DNA from: Pseudomonadota bacterium
GTDB taxonomy: Bacteria > Pseudomonadota > Gammaproteobacteria > Pseudomonadales > Oleiphilaceae
Direction of reading: 5' to 3'
DNA length: 53,086 nt
NCBI GenBank assembly: GCA_023430625.1
Contig: JAEZAA010000025.1
Coordinates: forward strand, 1-53,086
Shown here: piece after piece, positions 17,845-27,553 of the stretch
How the letters are laid out: every line of letters starts with the position of its first letter
How positions within the stretch are numbered: position 1 is the stretch's first letter
Notes under the pieces: generated by a model
Told to the model about the DNA's origin: nothing
The model's input: the letters and a program-made list of their open reading frames with translations, nothing else
Database searches by the model: none
Program-made: the position numbers and the translations under genes

Positions 17845-18930
17845 TCAACCCTCCCGGCTTTCGAAATCGATGCGGGGGTCGACCAGCACGTAGGTGATGT
17901 CGCTGATCAGTTTCAGGATGAGACCCATCTGGGTTAAAATGTAGAGCGTGCCGAACACGACGGGATAGTCGCGGTTGATCGTCGCTTCGAAGCCGAGCAA
18001 GCCCAGGCCGTCCAGGGAAAAGATCACCTCGATCAGGAGCGAGCCGGTGAAGAACAGGGCGACCAGGGCGGCGGGCATGCCGGCGATGATGATGAGCATG
18101 GCGTTGCGAAACACATGGCCGTATAGGACTTGGCGCTCGCCGAGTCCCTTGGCCCGAGCCGTGATCACGTATTGTTTGTTGATTTCATCAAGAAACGAGT
18201 TTTTGGTGAGAATGGTCAGTGTCGCAAATCCGCCGATCACGTTGGCCAGGGTTGGCAGCGCCAGGTGCCAGAAATAGTCGGCGATCTTGTCGCCCAGGGA
18301 TAGTTCGTGCCAGTTCGGTGAGGTGAGTCCACGCAGGGGGAACCAGTCGAAGTAGGTGCCGCCTGCGAAAAACACGATGAGCAGGATGGCAAACAGGAAG
18401 CCGGGAATCGCATAGCCGACCACGATGAGGCTGCTGGTCCAGACATCGAAGCGGGTGCCGTCCTTGACGGCCTTGCGGATGCCCAAGGGGATGGAGACCA
18501 GGTACATGATCAAGGTCGACCAGAGCCCGAGCGAAATGGAAACCGGGAGTTTCTCGATGATGAGATCGACGACGCTGCGATCCCGGAAAAAGCTGTTGCC
18601 AAAGTCGAAGGTGGCGTAGCTCTTTACCATGAGCCAGAAGCGTTCACCGACCGGCTTGTCGAAGCCGTAAAGGCGCTCGATGCGCTGGACCAGTTCCGGG
18701 TCAAGGCCTTGCGCGCCACGGTACTGGAACTCGGATCGGGTCTCGACCCGGGCCTCCATCTGCGAATTGCCAAGCCGGCTCTGCACGTCGGAATCCAGCC
18801 CCTGCAGTTTGGCCAGGGTCTGCTCGACCGGGCCGCCAGGTGCCGCCTGGATGATCAGGAAGTTGATCAGCATGATGCCGAACAGGGTGGGAATAATCAG
18901 CAACAGACGGCGAAGTATGTATACACCCAT
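17845..18930 (-). CDS. yejB: Peptide ABC transporter permease (YejB-like)
   Basis: 361 residues. It opens with YILRRLLLIIPTLFGIMLINFLI-type sequence, the standard first helix of DppB/OppB permeases. An insertion of ~60 charged residues after helix 1 (with EQTLAKLQGLDSDVQ) is characteristic of YejB. Further helices include the EAA-loop region EINKQYVITARAKGLGERQ. It ends one base before the yejE start. The ribosome binding site is weak (AAGGA about 14 bases upstream), but this start gives the family's normal N-terminus. It is the second permease of the importer with YejE and YejF. Confidence 0.94.
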   Translation of the reverse strand: MGVYILRRLLLIIPTLFGIMLINFLIIQAAPGGPVEQTLAKLQGLDSDVQSRLGNSQMEARVETRSEFQYRGAQGLDPELVQRIERLYGFDKPVGERFWLMVKSYATFDFGNSFFRDRSVVDLIIEKLPVSISLGLWSTLIMYLVSIPLGIRKAVKDGTRFDVWTSSLIVVGYAIPGFLFAILLIVFFAGGTYFDWFPLRGLTSPNWHELSLGDKIADYFWHLALPTLANVIGGFATLTILTKNSFLDEINKQYVITARAKGLGERQVLYGHVFRNAMLIIIAGMPAALVALFFTGSLLIEVIFSLDGLGLLGFEATINRDYPVVFGTLYILTQMGLILKLISDITYVLVDPRIDFESREG

Positions 18931-19039
18931 GAGGCCGGTCGCTTTCCTTAGTCTGGGTTAAGTGAGTCGTAGGCGTCTCGTTGATCAGTGGTTGCGTTGG
19001 TGGCCGCCGAACAGGACGGCCACCGATGCCGGGCGGACC

Positions 19040-20917
19040 TCAGGGCTTGATCCACCAGGTGTCGAGATCGATCCCCATTTTCGGTGCCACCTCCGGATGT
19101 TTGAACTTGTCCCAATAGGCCACCCGCGTGGTGCGGTTATGCCACTGGGGAATGACGTAGTAGCCCGCCAGCAGCACGCGGTCCAGCGCGCGCGTTCGAT
19201 TGATTAGAGACTCGCGATCGGGTGCGCTGATGACGAGGTCCACCAGCTTGTCCACCACGGGGCTGCGCACACCCATGTAGTTGCGCGAGCCTTTAACATC
19301 GGCATTGGTGGAGTACCAGTAATCACGCTGTTCGTTGCCGGGGGAATCGGACTGGCCGAGGGTCATGATCACCATGTCGTAATTGAAGTCGCGAATCCGA
19401 TTGATGTATTGGCTGGTGTCGACCAAGCGTGGCGTTGCGGTAATTCCAAGCCGGCTCAGATTGCGCACGAAAGGCTGCACGATCCGCTCGAAGTCTTTCT
19501 GCACCAACAGGATCTCGAACTCGAAGGGCTGGCCGGTCTTGCTGTGCACCAGCCGGTTGTTGCGAAACTCCCAGCCGGCCTGCTTCAGCTTGTCGTTGGC
19601 GAGCGCCAGGTTGGCCCGCAGCCCACCCTTGGTGTCCGTTGTGGGTGGCTGATAGGCCTTGGTGAAGACCGCGGGGGAAAGCTGATCCTTGAACGGCGTC
19701 AGGATTTCCAGTTCTGCCTTAGTGGGCAAGCCTGAAGAGGCAAGTTCAGAGTTCTCGAAGTAGCTGTCGGTGCGGCGGTAGGCACCATAGAACAGGTTTG
19801 CGTTGGTCCACTCGTAGTCGAATGCATAGGCCAGCGCTTCACGTACCAGAGGATCGCTGAAGACGGGACGGCGCGTGTTGTAGAGAAAGGCCTGCATGCC
19901 AACTGGCATTTCGTGGGCGATTTCTTCTTTCTTGATCTGTCCCTTGTCGAACTTTTCACCCGTATAGAGGGTTGCCCAGTTCTTGGCGGTGTTCTCCTGG
20001 CGCAGATCGTATTGACCGGCCTTGAAGGCTTCCAGCGCAACCGTGTTGTCCTTGTAGTAGTCGTATACGATTTGATCAAAGTTATAGGAGCCTTTATTGA
20101 CCGGGAGATCCTTGCCCCAATAGTCCTCGACCCGTTCCCAGGTCACGGAACGGCCTGGATCCAGGCTTTTGACCTTGTAGGGACCACTGCCGAGCGGTAC
20201 TTCGAGGGAGGCTTTGCCGAAATCGCGCTTTTCCCACCAATGCTTGGGAAGCACCGGCATTTGGCCAAGAATCAGCGGCAACTCGCGGTTCTCGCTGTTC
20301 TTGAAGATGAATTGAATGGTGTGGGCGTCGATCTCCTTGATCTCTTTCACGTCCCCCCAGTAGGCCCGATAAAAGGGCTGAGCCATCTCGTGCTCGGTAA
20401 GGAGCTTGAAGGTGTAGGCAACATCTTCCGCGGTGATGGGGTGCCCATCATGAAACTTGGCAGACTTGTTCAGGTAGAAGGTGACGGAGGAGCGGTCTTC
20501 CGGCATGGCGATCCGTTCGGCCACCAGCCCGTACTCGGAAAAGGCTTCGTCGCCGGACTGGCGGGTCAGGGTGTCGTACAGGTAAGACGACACGCCTGCC
20601 GCGGGTACGCCCTTGAGCACAAAGGGGTTGAAGCTGTCGAAGTTATCGCCGACCACCCCGAGCCGGATCCGCCCGCCCTTTGGCGCATTCGGATTGGCGT
20701 ACTCGAAGTGCTTGAAGCCGTCCGGATACTTGGGTTCGCCATGCATGGCCACGCCGTGGCGCGGTGTCCCTGTGGCGCTGGCGGAAGCGGCCTCGGCAAG
20801 CACGGGCGCAGACATCTGGCTGGCGATCAGCAACAAGCAGGTAGCGGACAAGTAGGTAGCGGAGAGGAGAGAGCGTTTGCCGGAAGTGGCGAATACATTT
20901 TTCAGCATCAAGAGCAT
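19040..20917 (-). CDS. yejA: Extracellular solute-binding protein of the peptide importer, second copy
   Basis: About 625 residues from the start chosen. A Sec signal peptide follows a basic stretch (LKNVFATSGKRSLL) and ends near APVLAEA. The mature protein is a family 5 (peptide/nickel-type) solute-binding protein, with KGGRIRLGVVGDNFDSFNPFVLKG near the N-terminus and VGMQAFLYNTRRPVFSDPLVREALAYAFDYEW in the middle. In the periplasm it would capture peptide-like substrates and deliver them to YejBE. The ATG at 20917 has an AAGG element a few bases upstream; ATG at 20908 is an alternative, and the longer upstream start would precede the signal peptide awkwardly. It is about 40% alike by eye to the next gene upstream, indicating an old tandem duplication. 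Confidence 0.88.
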   Translation of the reverse strand: MLLMLKNVFATSGKRSLLSATYLSATCLLLIASQMSAPVLAEAASASATGTPRHGVAMHGEPKYPDGFKHFEYANPNAPKGGRIRLGVVGDNFDSFNPFVLKGVPAAGVSSYLYDTLTRQSGDEAFSEYGLVAERIAMPEDRSSVTFYLNKSAKFHDGHPITAEDVAYTFKLLTEHEMAQPFYRAYWGDVKEIKEIDAHTIQFIFKNSENRELPLILGQMPVLPKHWWEKRDFGKASLEVPLGSGPYKVKSLDPGRSVTWERVEDYWGKDLPVNKGSYNFDQIVYDYYKDNTVALEAFKAGQYDLRQENTAKNWATLYTGEKFDKGQIKKEEIAHEMPVGMQAFLYNTRRPVFSDPLVREALAYAFDYEWTNANLFYGAYRRTDSYFENSELASSGLPTKAELEILTPFKDQLSPAVFTKAYQPPTTDTKGGLRANLALANDKLKQAGWEFRNNRLVHSKTGQPFEFEILLVQKDFERIVQPFVRNLSRLGITATPRLVDTSQYINRIRDFNYDMVIMTLGQSDSPGNEQRDYWYSTNADVKGSRNYMGVRSPVVDKLVDLVISAPDRESLINRTRALDRVLLAGYYVIPQWHNRTTRVAYWDKFKHPEVAPKMGIDLDTWWIKP

Positions 20918-21110
20918 GGGAGCCTTTACCTTATTTACGATCTCGATCAGTGTCTTAATCTCTGGACACACCCGAAGATTCGAATTTCTTGTTTGAACGC
21001 GTGGCGATCAGCACCTTCGTAACAGTTTTACAGTAGATGATTCGAAGCGTGACTGGTCATCAGGCCGAGACCGGGCGCTTCCTGAAGCGAACCGCCGCAC
21101 AGCGGACGCA

Positions 21111-22985
21111 TCAGGGTGACTTCTTCGGAATCCACCAGTTCTCGAAGCCCAGGCTATACGCCGGTTGGACCGAGGGCCGGGAGAAATGGTTCCACCAGGC
21201 GATGCGGTAGTGGTCCAGATGCCAGTTCGGGATCATATAGTGTTGCCAGAGTAGCACGCGATCCAGAGAACGGACCAGATTCGTGAGTTCTTCTCGCGTT
21301 TTGGCCTGAGGAACCTGAACCACCAGGGCATCGACGACCGGATGGTTCACACCGGCGTAATTGCGGCTGCCATTCATGGCGGCGGATTCGGAGTGGAAGT
21401 ATTCGCGGAGCTCGTGGCCTGGTGACAGGCTTTGGGGGAGGACGAAAGTTAACAGGTCGAAATCGAACTGATCGAGGCGGATCTTGTACTGGGCGCTGTC
21501 CACCAATCTGAGCCGGGCTTCGATCCCCAGGCGTTTCAGATTTTGCACGAAAGGCAACCAGACACGTTCCAGGCCTTGTTGCTGCATCAGGATTTCAAAC
21601 TCAAATGGCTTGCCCGTCTGCTGGTGCAGCAAACGACCTCCTTTGAGTTCCCAGCCTGCCTCTGCCAGAAGTTTGTGAGCCTTTTGCATTTGCGGGCGAA
21701 GGTTGCCGCTGCCATCGGTCTTGGAGACCTGAAAGGGTTGTTTGAACAGCTCTTCCGGAAGCTCCGAGCGATAAGGCATCAGGAGTTTTAGCTCGGCCTC
21801 GCCGGGCAGTCCCTGTGCCGCAAAATCGGAATTCGGAAAATAGGATTCAATGCGACGATAGGCACCATGGAACAGGGTCTTGTTAGTCCATTCGAAGTCA
21901 AACAGCTCCGCCAGCGCCTCCCGTACCCGGATATCCTGAAACTGCGCACGCCGCGTGTTGAAGAACAAGGCTTGGGTCGCCGCCGGCAGCCGGTGAGGAA
22001 TCTCGGCTTTTTGCACCCGCCCGGACGTAACCGCTGGGAAATCATAGCCCTCGGCCCAATTCTTTGCGGTGTAATCCAGATAAACGTCAAACTGATTGCC
22101 CTTGAACGCCTCGAAGGCGACAGTCAGGTCCCGATAAAAATCGAATCGAACCTCATCAAAGTTGTATCGACCGCGTTGGGTCGGCAGGTCTCGTCCCCAA
22201 TAATCCGCCACCCGGGAAAAGGTGATGGAGCGGCCGTTATCGACTTTGGAGATGCGATAGGGGCCACTCAGCAGCGGGGGCTCAAGAGTGGTTTGCTCGA
22301 ATTTCCGATCGACCCAGTAATGCTCCGGGAGAATCGGCAGTTCACCAAATCGCAGCAAATCGGAGCCTGAATTGGGTTGCTGAAAGGTCACCTTCACCCG
22401 CTGAGGGCTGAGCGCCTCGACGGACTTGATGCCTGCCAACTGCTGCTTGAAGCGAGGGTGGCCCTGATCGATGAGGATGCGGTAGGAAAAAAGCACATCA
22501 CCGGCGTCCACTGCATGGCCGTCGTGAAATTTGGCCTCTGGGCGAAGATTGAAAATGGCCCACTGAAGATCGTCTGGATACTCGATGGTGGCGGCGAGTA
22601 ATCCATAGGCGGACTGGGGTTCGTCGCCGGTATGGCTGGCGGCTTCGGTGCCGACCAGCAGTGTTTCGTTCAGCTCATTGATCCCGTAGATGTAGAACCC
22701 GGGTGTGCCCGTGGGCGAGGTGCCCTTCAGGATGTACGGGTTGAGGGAATCGAAGGTGCCATGGCCCATGAGTCGGACCCGGCCGCCTTTCTCGGCGTTC
22801 GGGTTGACGTATTCAAAGTGAGAGAAATCGGCGGGGTACTTGAGGTCGCCGTGTAGGGCAAAACCGTGGGCCTTGGTGACCTTGGGCTCGGCCTTTGCGT
22901 CCATTTCCGTGGCGGAAACTGAAGGGACCGACGCGGTGAGCATCAGGCTCCCCCAGATCATCAGGTTCCGTAATCTCCGCTGCAT
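21111..22985 (-). CDS. yejA: Extracellular solute-binding protein of the peptide importer, first copy
   Basis: 624 residues. The signal peptide is residues 1-25 (cleavage near SVSA-TEM). Family 5 binding-protein features parallel its neighbour: GGRVRLMGHGTFDSLNPYILKG, AAIEYPDD, DVLFSYRILIDQGHPRF and a central ATQALFFNTRRAQFQDIRVREALAELFDFEW. It is the first gene of the five-gene operon (two binding proteins, two permeases, one double ATPase), the arrangement of P. aeruginosa nppA1A2BCD. GGGAG lies seven bases upstream of ATG. Two binding proteins sharing one channel suggests an extended substrate range; that is inference. No promoter of good quality was identified in the upstream gap. Confidence 0.9.
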   Translation of the reverse strand: MQRRLRNLMIWGSLMLTASVPSVSATEMDAKAEPKVTKAHGFALHGDLKYPADFSHFEYVNPNAEKGGRVRLMGHGTFDSLNPYILKGTSPTGTPGFYIYGINELNETLLVGTEAASHTGDEPQSAYGLLAATIEYPDDLQWAIFNLRPEAKFHDGHAVDAGDVLFSYRILIDQGHPRFKQQLAGIKSVEALSPQRVKVTFQQPNSGSDLLRFGELPILPEHYWVDRKFEQTTLEPPLLSGPYRISKVDNGRSITFSRVADYWGRDLPTQRGRYNFDEVRFDFYRDLTVAFEAFKGNQFDVYLDYTAKNWAEGYDFPAVTSGRVQKAEIPHRLPAATQALFFNTRRAQFQDIRVREALAELFDFEWTNKTLFHGAYRRIESYFPNSDFAAQGLPGEAELKLLMPYRSELPEELFKQPFQVSKTDGSGNLRPQMQKAHKLLAEAGWELKGGRLLHQQTGKPFEFEILMQQQGLERVWLPFVQNLKRLGIEARLRLVDSAQYKIRLDQFDFDLLTFVLPQSLSPGHELREYFHSESAAMNGSRNYAGVNHPVVDALVVQVPQAKTREELTNLVRSLDRVLLWQHYMIPNWHLDHYRIAWWNHFSRPSVQPAYSLGFENWWIPKKSP

Positions 22986-23228
22986 CCGAATGCTCCCTCA
23001 GTGATGGCTCTGGGAAACGCTATCAGGATCAAATGTGAAAGTGAAACGCTTTTTCCTGTCACTGCTAGACTTAGCAATGGTTGTTCATAATTTGGTTTTA
23101 ATCGGCGATTGATCGTCGACCTGTCCGTTCAGGCGCGAGCAAGGATTGCGAAAAGCCAAAAATCCTAGGGTCAGGTAACCCTGGCCACGAGTATATCCTG
23201 ACTAGTCCTGAAGACTGCGGAGGGCAGA

Positions 23229-24665
23229 TTGCCGGAAACGACGAAGGGCTATGAGGCCTGGATGGAGCGCCTAAGCAGTTCCGAAGCCGTGGCGTTAGGT
23301 ACTACGATTCGGGAACTGAACGAACTCACTGCATCCGATGAAACCTCGGTCAACCAGTTGGCCGCCGTCATTATGCGCGATCCCGCACTGACCTCCAAAG
23401 TGCTCCGCACGGCGAACAGCGCCTATTTCAATCCCAGCGGTAAAGCCATCTCCACCATCAGCCGTGGCATCTTTCAATTGGGTTTTTCGACCATTCGTTC
23501 GATTTGCCTCACGGCGATCATGCTGGAAACCCTCCTGAAGGAACATCCCCGCGAACGCCTACTGGAAGTGCTGGCGCAGTCCTTTCATGCGGCGGTCCAA
23601 GCGCGCAATCTTTGTGAAAATCTCCCTGCAGAAGCCCGCGAGGAAGTATTTGTGGCGGCCTTGTTGTATCGGGTGGGTGAGCTGCTGATCTGGGCCAGCC
23701 CGCATCGCGAGGTCGACGGCTACCAGCGCCTTTACCAGGAAAGCCAAGACAACCGCGTGATTGAGGAACAGCTCGGCGTAAAGTTCCAGCGACTAACCCA
23801 GGGCTTGGCGGAGCAGTGGCGTCTTGGTGAGGTGCTGAATGCAGCGTTGCATCCGGGCTCCAAAGCACCGCGTAAAGTGGCGGCGGTGATCCTCGGGGAA
23901 CGGATCAGTACGACGGTGCGCCAGGGAATGCGTTCGACTGAAATGCAAACATTATTGAAAAAGCTCGCCGGCGTTACCGAGACCAGTGAAGCGGACGTGA
24001 AGCAAAAGGTGCTCGACGGCATTGAGGAGGCCTCGCAACTGACGGAAACCTTTGGCGGACGTCAGTTGGGTCCCCTGATCGCCGGTAAAATGGCGCCGGT
24101 TGATGACGAGGACGATGCGGATCTGGTGAAGCAATCGCTCGAACCGGACCCACGGGTGCAACTGCGCATTTTGCAGGACATCACCCTGATGATGCAGCAG
24201 AAGCTCGACACCAATATGCTGTTTCAGATGGTGATTGAGGGGCTGCATCGCGGCGTTGGCTTCGAGCGGGTGGCGCTGGCGATCTTTGATCAGAAACGAA
24301 CGCAGGTTCGCGCCAAGTTTATTCTGGGAGAGCGGACCCAGGACTGGCGGGAACGCTTCCGGCTGCCGTTTGAGCGCACGCCCGATAATCTTTTGCAGCA
24401 GGTGATCGTACGCGGCGAGCCCTGTTGGCTGGGCCATCCCAGCTTTGCTGATCTTGAGAGACTTCGCACTCGGGAATTCAACGCGGTGGTTGGGCGGGGT
24501 GAGTTTTGCATTGCCCCGATTGTGGTGGACCACAAGGAGGTCGGGTTCCTGTACGGTGATCTGCGAGTCAGTGGGCGACCAATGACGGCAGAGTATGTGG
24601 CCGGTTTTAATCACTTCCTCCAGCAGGCGAGACTCTGTCTCATCATGCTGGCACGCCATGCCTGA
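23229..24665 (+). CDS. HDOD domain and GAF domain signalling protein
   Basis: 478 residues. Residues ~15-215 form an HDOD domain: LNQLAAVIMRDPALTSKVLRTANSAYF-like sequence followed by ISTISRGIFQLGFSTIRSICL. The segment VAALLYRVGELLIW occupies the place where true HD phosphohydrolases have metal ligands, so no phosphodiesterase activity is expected. Residues ~310-475 look like a GAF sensor domain (LDTNMLFQMVIEGLHRGVGFERVALAIFD, then FCIAPIVVDHKEVGFLYGD). The start appears to be TTG at 23229 with GGAGG five bases upstream; an ATG 11 codons in is the alternative. HDOD proteins scaffold signalling pathways, often c-di-GMP or motility related; the input and partner here are unknown. It is convergent with mltD. 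Confidence 0.85.
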   Translation: MPETTKGYEAWMERLSSSEAVALGTTIRELNELTASDETSVNQLAAVIMRDPALTSKVLRTANSAYFNPSGKAISTISRGIFQLGFSTIRSICLTAIMLETLLKEHPRERLLEVLAQSFHAAVQARNLCENLPAEAREEVFVAALLYRVGELLIWASPHREVDGYQRLYQESQDNRVIEEQLGVKFQRLTQGLAEQWRLGEVLNAALHPGSKAPRKVAAVILGERISTTVRQGMRSTEMQTLLKKLAGVTETSEADVKQKVLDGIEEASQLTETFGGRQLGPLIAGKMAPVDDEDDADLVKQSLEPDPRVQLRILQDITLMMQQKLDTNMLFQMVIEGLHRGVGFERVALAIFDQKRTQVRAKFILGERTQDWRERFRLPFERTPDNLLQQVIVRGEPCWLGHPSFADLERLRTREFNAVVGRGEFCIAPIVVDHKEVGFLYGDLRVSGRPMTAEYVAGFNHFLQQARLCLIMLARHA

Positions 24666-24754
24666 GCCCAGCGCTCGGGCAAACGTTCGGAGCGGGTTGA
24701 ATCCAGTCTCCGGACTTTTGCCTGCCAGCCTTGGGCTCGTTGCCGCACCTTACA

Positions 24755-26458
24755 CTAATTGCTGGACGCGATGTCCACGTACAGGTTCAGCTTTTGTCCC
24801 GGCTTTAGATGTTTCTTGGTGTTGAGTTCGTTCCAGCTCGCAATATCCTTCACGGATACGTTGAACTTGTTGGCTATCCGATAAAGGGAATCGCCGGAAC
24901 GCACCCGATATCCGACCTTCTTGACCATTTTCCGGCTGGCCCATTGGGTCTGGCTATTGCCATCTGACCAGAGCACCAGCTTTTGGCCGGGACGGAGCAG
25001 GTCGCGCGGGCTCATATTGTTCCAGGAGGCGAGCTGTTGCACGCCGACCTTGTGGCGCTGGGCAATTTCCCACCAGGAGTCACCGGTGCGCACCGTATAC
25101 TCGGTGCGGCTACGGCCCTTTTGGGCAGCCTTGGGCATGGCGCCCGGACCCCCGGCCACCGCCAGCTGAGCGAGGCTGCGGGTGGACGGGATTACCAGCT
25201 TTTGACCAATCCGGACCACATTGTTCCGCAGGCGGTTGACCTGGCGGATGACTTCCGGCGTGGTGCTGAACTTCTTGGCAATCAGGCTGAGCGAGTCTCC
25301 CCGGGAAACCTGGTAATGGCTCCAGCGAATCCGTTTCTCGGGAGGAACCAGTGCCAGTGCCTTGCGGAAGGTTTCCGCGCTGGTTTTGGGAACCAGCAAC
25401 TGGTGAGGGCCGTCCGGGTTGGTGGCCCACTGGTTGAAGGCCGGGTTCAGATGGAAGATTTCGTCGACTTCGATTTCCGCCAGTTCAGCAGCCTGCACCA
25501 GGTCGATTTGCGAACCTACGTCTACTACTTCGAAGTAGGGTTCGTTTTCCACAGGCGAGAGGGCGATGTCGTAATACTCGGGGTGGTGAACGATCTTCGC
25601 CAATGCAAGCAGCTTGGGAACGTACGCTTGGGTTTCCCGTGGCAGGTCAAGGTTCCAGTAATCGGTCGGCCGGCCACGCTCCTTGTTGTTGCGGATCGCT
25701 TTCATCACGGTGCCCGCGCCGGAATTGTACGCGGCTAATGCCAACAGCCAATCACCGTCGAACATTTTGGAAAGCTTTTGCAGGTAGCTCAGCGCCGCGT
25801 TTGTTGATGCCAGAACGTCGCGCCGCCCGTCGTACCACCAGTTCTGATGCAGGCCATAAATTTTGCCGGTGCTGGGTATGAACTGCCAGAGTCCCGCGGC
25901 CTGTCCGTGGGAGTAGGCAAACGGCTGGAATGCGCTCTCCACCACGGGCAGCAGTGCGATTTCCATTGGCATCTGACGCCGTTCCACTTCTTCGACGATA
26001 TAGTGCATGTAGCGCCGCCCACGCTCGACGGTTCGCTCAATGTGCAGGGGGTTGGCAACGTACCAGTTCAGCTCTTTCTCAAGGCGCGGATGACTCACGC
26101 CGTGATCCCAGCCGAATCCGCGGCGGATCCGAAACCAGAGGTCCTGGGTCGGATCTGTCGGCGGCGTAACGGCCAGCATGCCTAGATGTCCACGGGAAAT
26201 CCCAAGCACCCGTTGGTAGGGGTCGGCGATGTCGCGGTTGTACAGGTACTGGAAATCCGATTGGGTTTCCGCCCCAGGTAGGCTGGAGCCGCCCTGATAT
26301 TCAGCCCCGTGCTCGTCAGGGTCGTGATAGGGCGATTGATTATCCAGGGCATAGAGCGCCCGGGATCTGGTGTCGGATTTGGCGGCCGAGTCGAGTTTGG
26401 GGGCGAAGCTACAGCCCGTAATCAGCAGGGCGCAGAGTGCGATAACGAATGAAGGCAT
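24755..26458 (-). CDS. mltD: Membrane-bound lytic murein transglycosylase D with three LysM repeats
   Basis: 567 residues from the chosen ATG. The N-terminal signal ends in ALLITGC, a lipobox, so it is an outer-membrane lipoprotein. The SLT catalytic domain (~110-270) includes the catalytic glutamate in PVVESAFQPFAYSHGQAAGLWQ and the GLHQNWWYDGRRD region. Three LysM peptidoglycan-binding repeats follow at about 380-425, 455-500 and 515-560, each of the form YxVxxGDSxxxIAxxxxV with a terminal PGQKL. MltD cuts glycan strands to give 1,6-anhydro ends during wall remodelling. The ATG at 26458 is preferred to one 23 codons upstream because AAGG is 4 bases before it and it starts the signal peptide directly. 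Confidence 0.95.
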   Translation of the reverse strand: MPSFVIALCALLITGCSFAPKLDSAAKSDTRSRALYALDNQSPYHDPDEHGAEYQGGSSLPGAETQSDFQYLYNRDIADPYQRVLGISRGHLGMLAVTPPTDPTQDLWFRIRRGFGWDHGVSHPRLEKELNWYVANPLHIERTVERGRRYMHYIVEEVERRQMPMEIALLPVVESAFQPFAYSHGQAAGLWQFIPSTGKIYGLHQNWWYDGRRDVLASTNAALSYLQKLSKMFDGDWLLALAAYNSGAGTVMKAIRNNKERGRPTDYWNLDLPRETQAYVPKLLALAKIVHHPEYYDIALSPVENEPYFEVVDVGSQIDLVQAAELAEIEVDEIFHLNPAFNQWATNPDGPHQLLVPKTSAETFRKALALVPPEKRIRWSHYQVSRGDSLSLIAKKFSTTPEVIRQVNRLRNNVVRIGQKLVIPSTRSLAQLAVAGGPGAMPKAAQKGRSRTEYTVRTGDSWWEIAQRHKVGVQQLASWNNMSPRDLLRPGQKLVLWSDGNSQTQWASRKMVKKVGYRVRSGDSLYRIANKFNVSVKDIASWNELNTKKHLKPGQKLNLYVDIASSN

Positions 26459-26666
26459 CGCGCCTTTTTTGGCGCAAAGAAGGATAGTGCCCGCTCCCCA
26501 GCGGTTTAACGCAACAGTTCGCGGCATGGGACTCCAAGGCTCTGTTTTCTCGTTTATTTTTCACTGTTTGACAGTTCGCTTTGAGGGCAAGTCTAGGAAC
26601 GGCACTGGCCCCGGTCAAGTGAAGAAAGGTAATTTTCCTGTCAAGACAGTTCGTTACGTTATTGTT

Positions 26667-27479
26667 TTAGAATCTATTTTTCCATTCACGCAGCGTCGCG
26701 AACACGGCGATTTCCGAGCGGGCTGCGCTATTGTGGCGGTGCGCGGCCTGGATGACCGGCTCCTGATCACAGCGCAGAAAGGGATTGGTCGCCCGCTCCA
26801 GTTCCAGGGTGGAAGGCAGGGTTGGCCGGTCTTCATTACGCAGCTTGATGGAGTTGGCCCGGCGTTGTGCTAGCGCTTTATTCTGCGGCTCGATCGCCTG
26901 GGCAAAGCTGAGATTGGACAGAGTGTACTCATGGGCGCAATAGACTTCCGTGATGTCCGGCAAATCCGCAAGCTTGCGCAGCGACTGGTACATTAATTCA
27001 GGGGTGCCCTCAAAGATTCGGCCACATCCCGCGCCGAACAGTGTGTCTCCGCAAAAAAGACGAGGTGGATTGGCACTGCCGACATTGTCCGACGACGCCT
27101 TGTTCCCAGGCGAGAAGTAGGCAATGTGGTCCAGGGTATGGCCTGGAATCTCAAGAACACTGAAGGAACTGCCGTGCAGGTTGAGTTGATCGCCTTCCGC
27201 CAGGGGGTGATCAATTGCCGGAATCCGATGACTATGGGGCCCATACACGGGCACGGGGTATTGGCTCAGGAGTCGGCTAATCCCGCCCGTATGGTCGGCG
27301 TGGTGGTGGGTAATTACAATGCCAGTGAGGCGTTGCCCACTTTCAGCGAGATGGGCCAGGACCGGTTCGGCGTCGCCAGGGTCCACGACGACGCAATCAC
27401 CGGTGGGCCACTCGAGGCTCCAAATGTAGTTGTCCTGAAACGCCCGGAGCGGACGAACATTAAAACCATCCTGCGGCAT
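26667..27479 (-). CDS. gloB: Hydroxyacylglutathione hydrolase (glyoxalase II)
   Basis: 270 residues from the chosen start, slightly longer than the usual ~258. It hydrolyses S-lactoylglutathione to lactate and glutathione in methylglyoxal detoxification. The metallo-beta-lactamase signature THHHADHTGG binds the two metal ions, with further ligands in the GHTLDHIAY, CGDTLFGAGCGR and CAHEYT segments. The ATG at 27479 is preceded by GGGAGA and begins with the expected FNVRPLRAFQDNYIW block; the open frame extends 120 codons upstream but that part overlaps the divergent methyltransferase gene and is not credible. Divergent from yafS with 74 bases between. Confidence 0.95.
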   Translation of the reverse strand: MPQDGFNVRPLRAFQDNYIWSLEWPTGDCVVVDPGDAEPVLAHLAESGQRLTGIVITHHHADHTGGISRLLSQYPVPVYGPHSHRIPAIDHPLAEGDQLNLHGSSFSVLEIPGHTLDHIAYFSPGNKASSDNVGSANPPRLFCGDTLFGAGCGRIFEGTPELMYQSLRKLADLPDITEVYCAHEYTLSNLSFAQAIEPQNKALAQRRANSIKLRNEDRPTLPSTLELERATNPFLRCDQEPVIQAAHRHNSAARSEIAVFATLREWKNRF

Positions 27480-27553
27480 AAGCTGTCTCCCGGGATGTTT
27501 GCTATCATGTTTCGCGCAATCATACAGCAACCTAGCGACGGCGGGGCGAACCA

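Noticed and set aside
19913..21022. 369-codon open frame on the plus strand opposite a yejA-like gene
   Set aside because: Antisense of a well-supported binding-protein gene; composition is that of a reverse frame.
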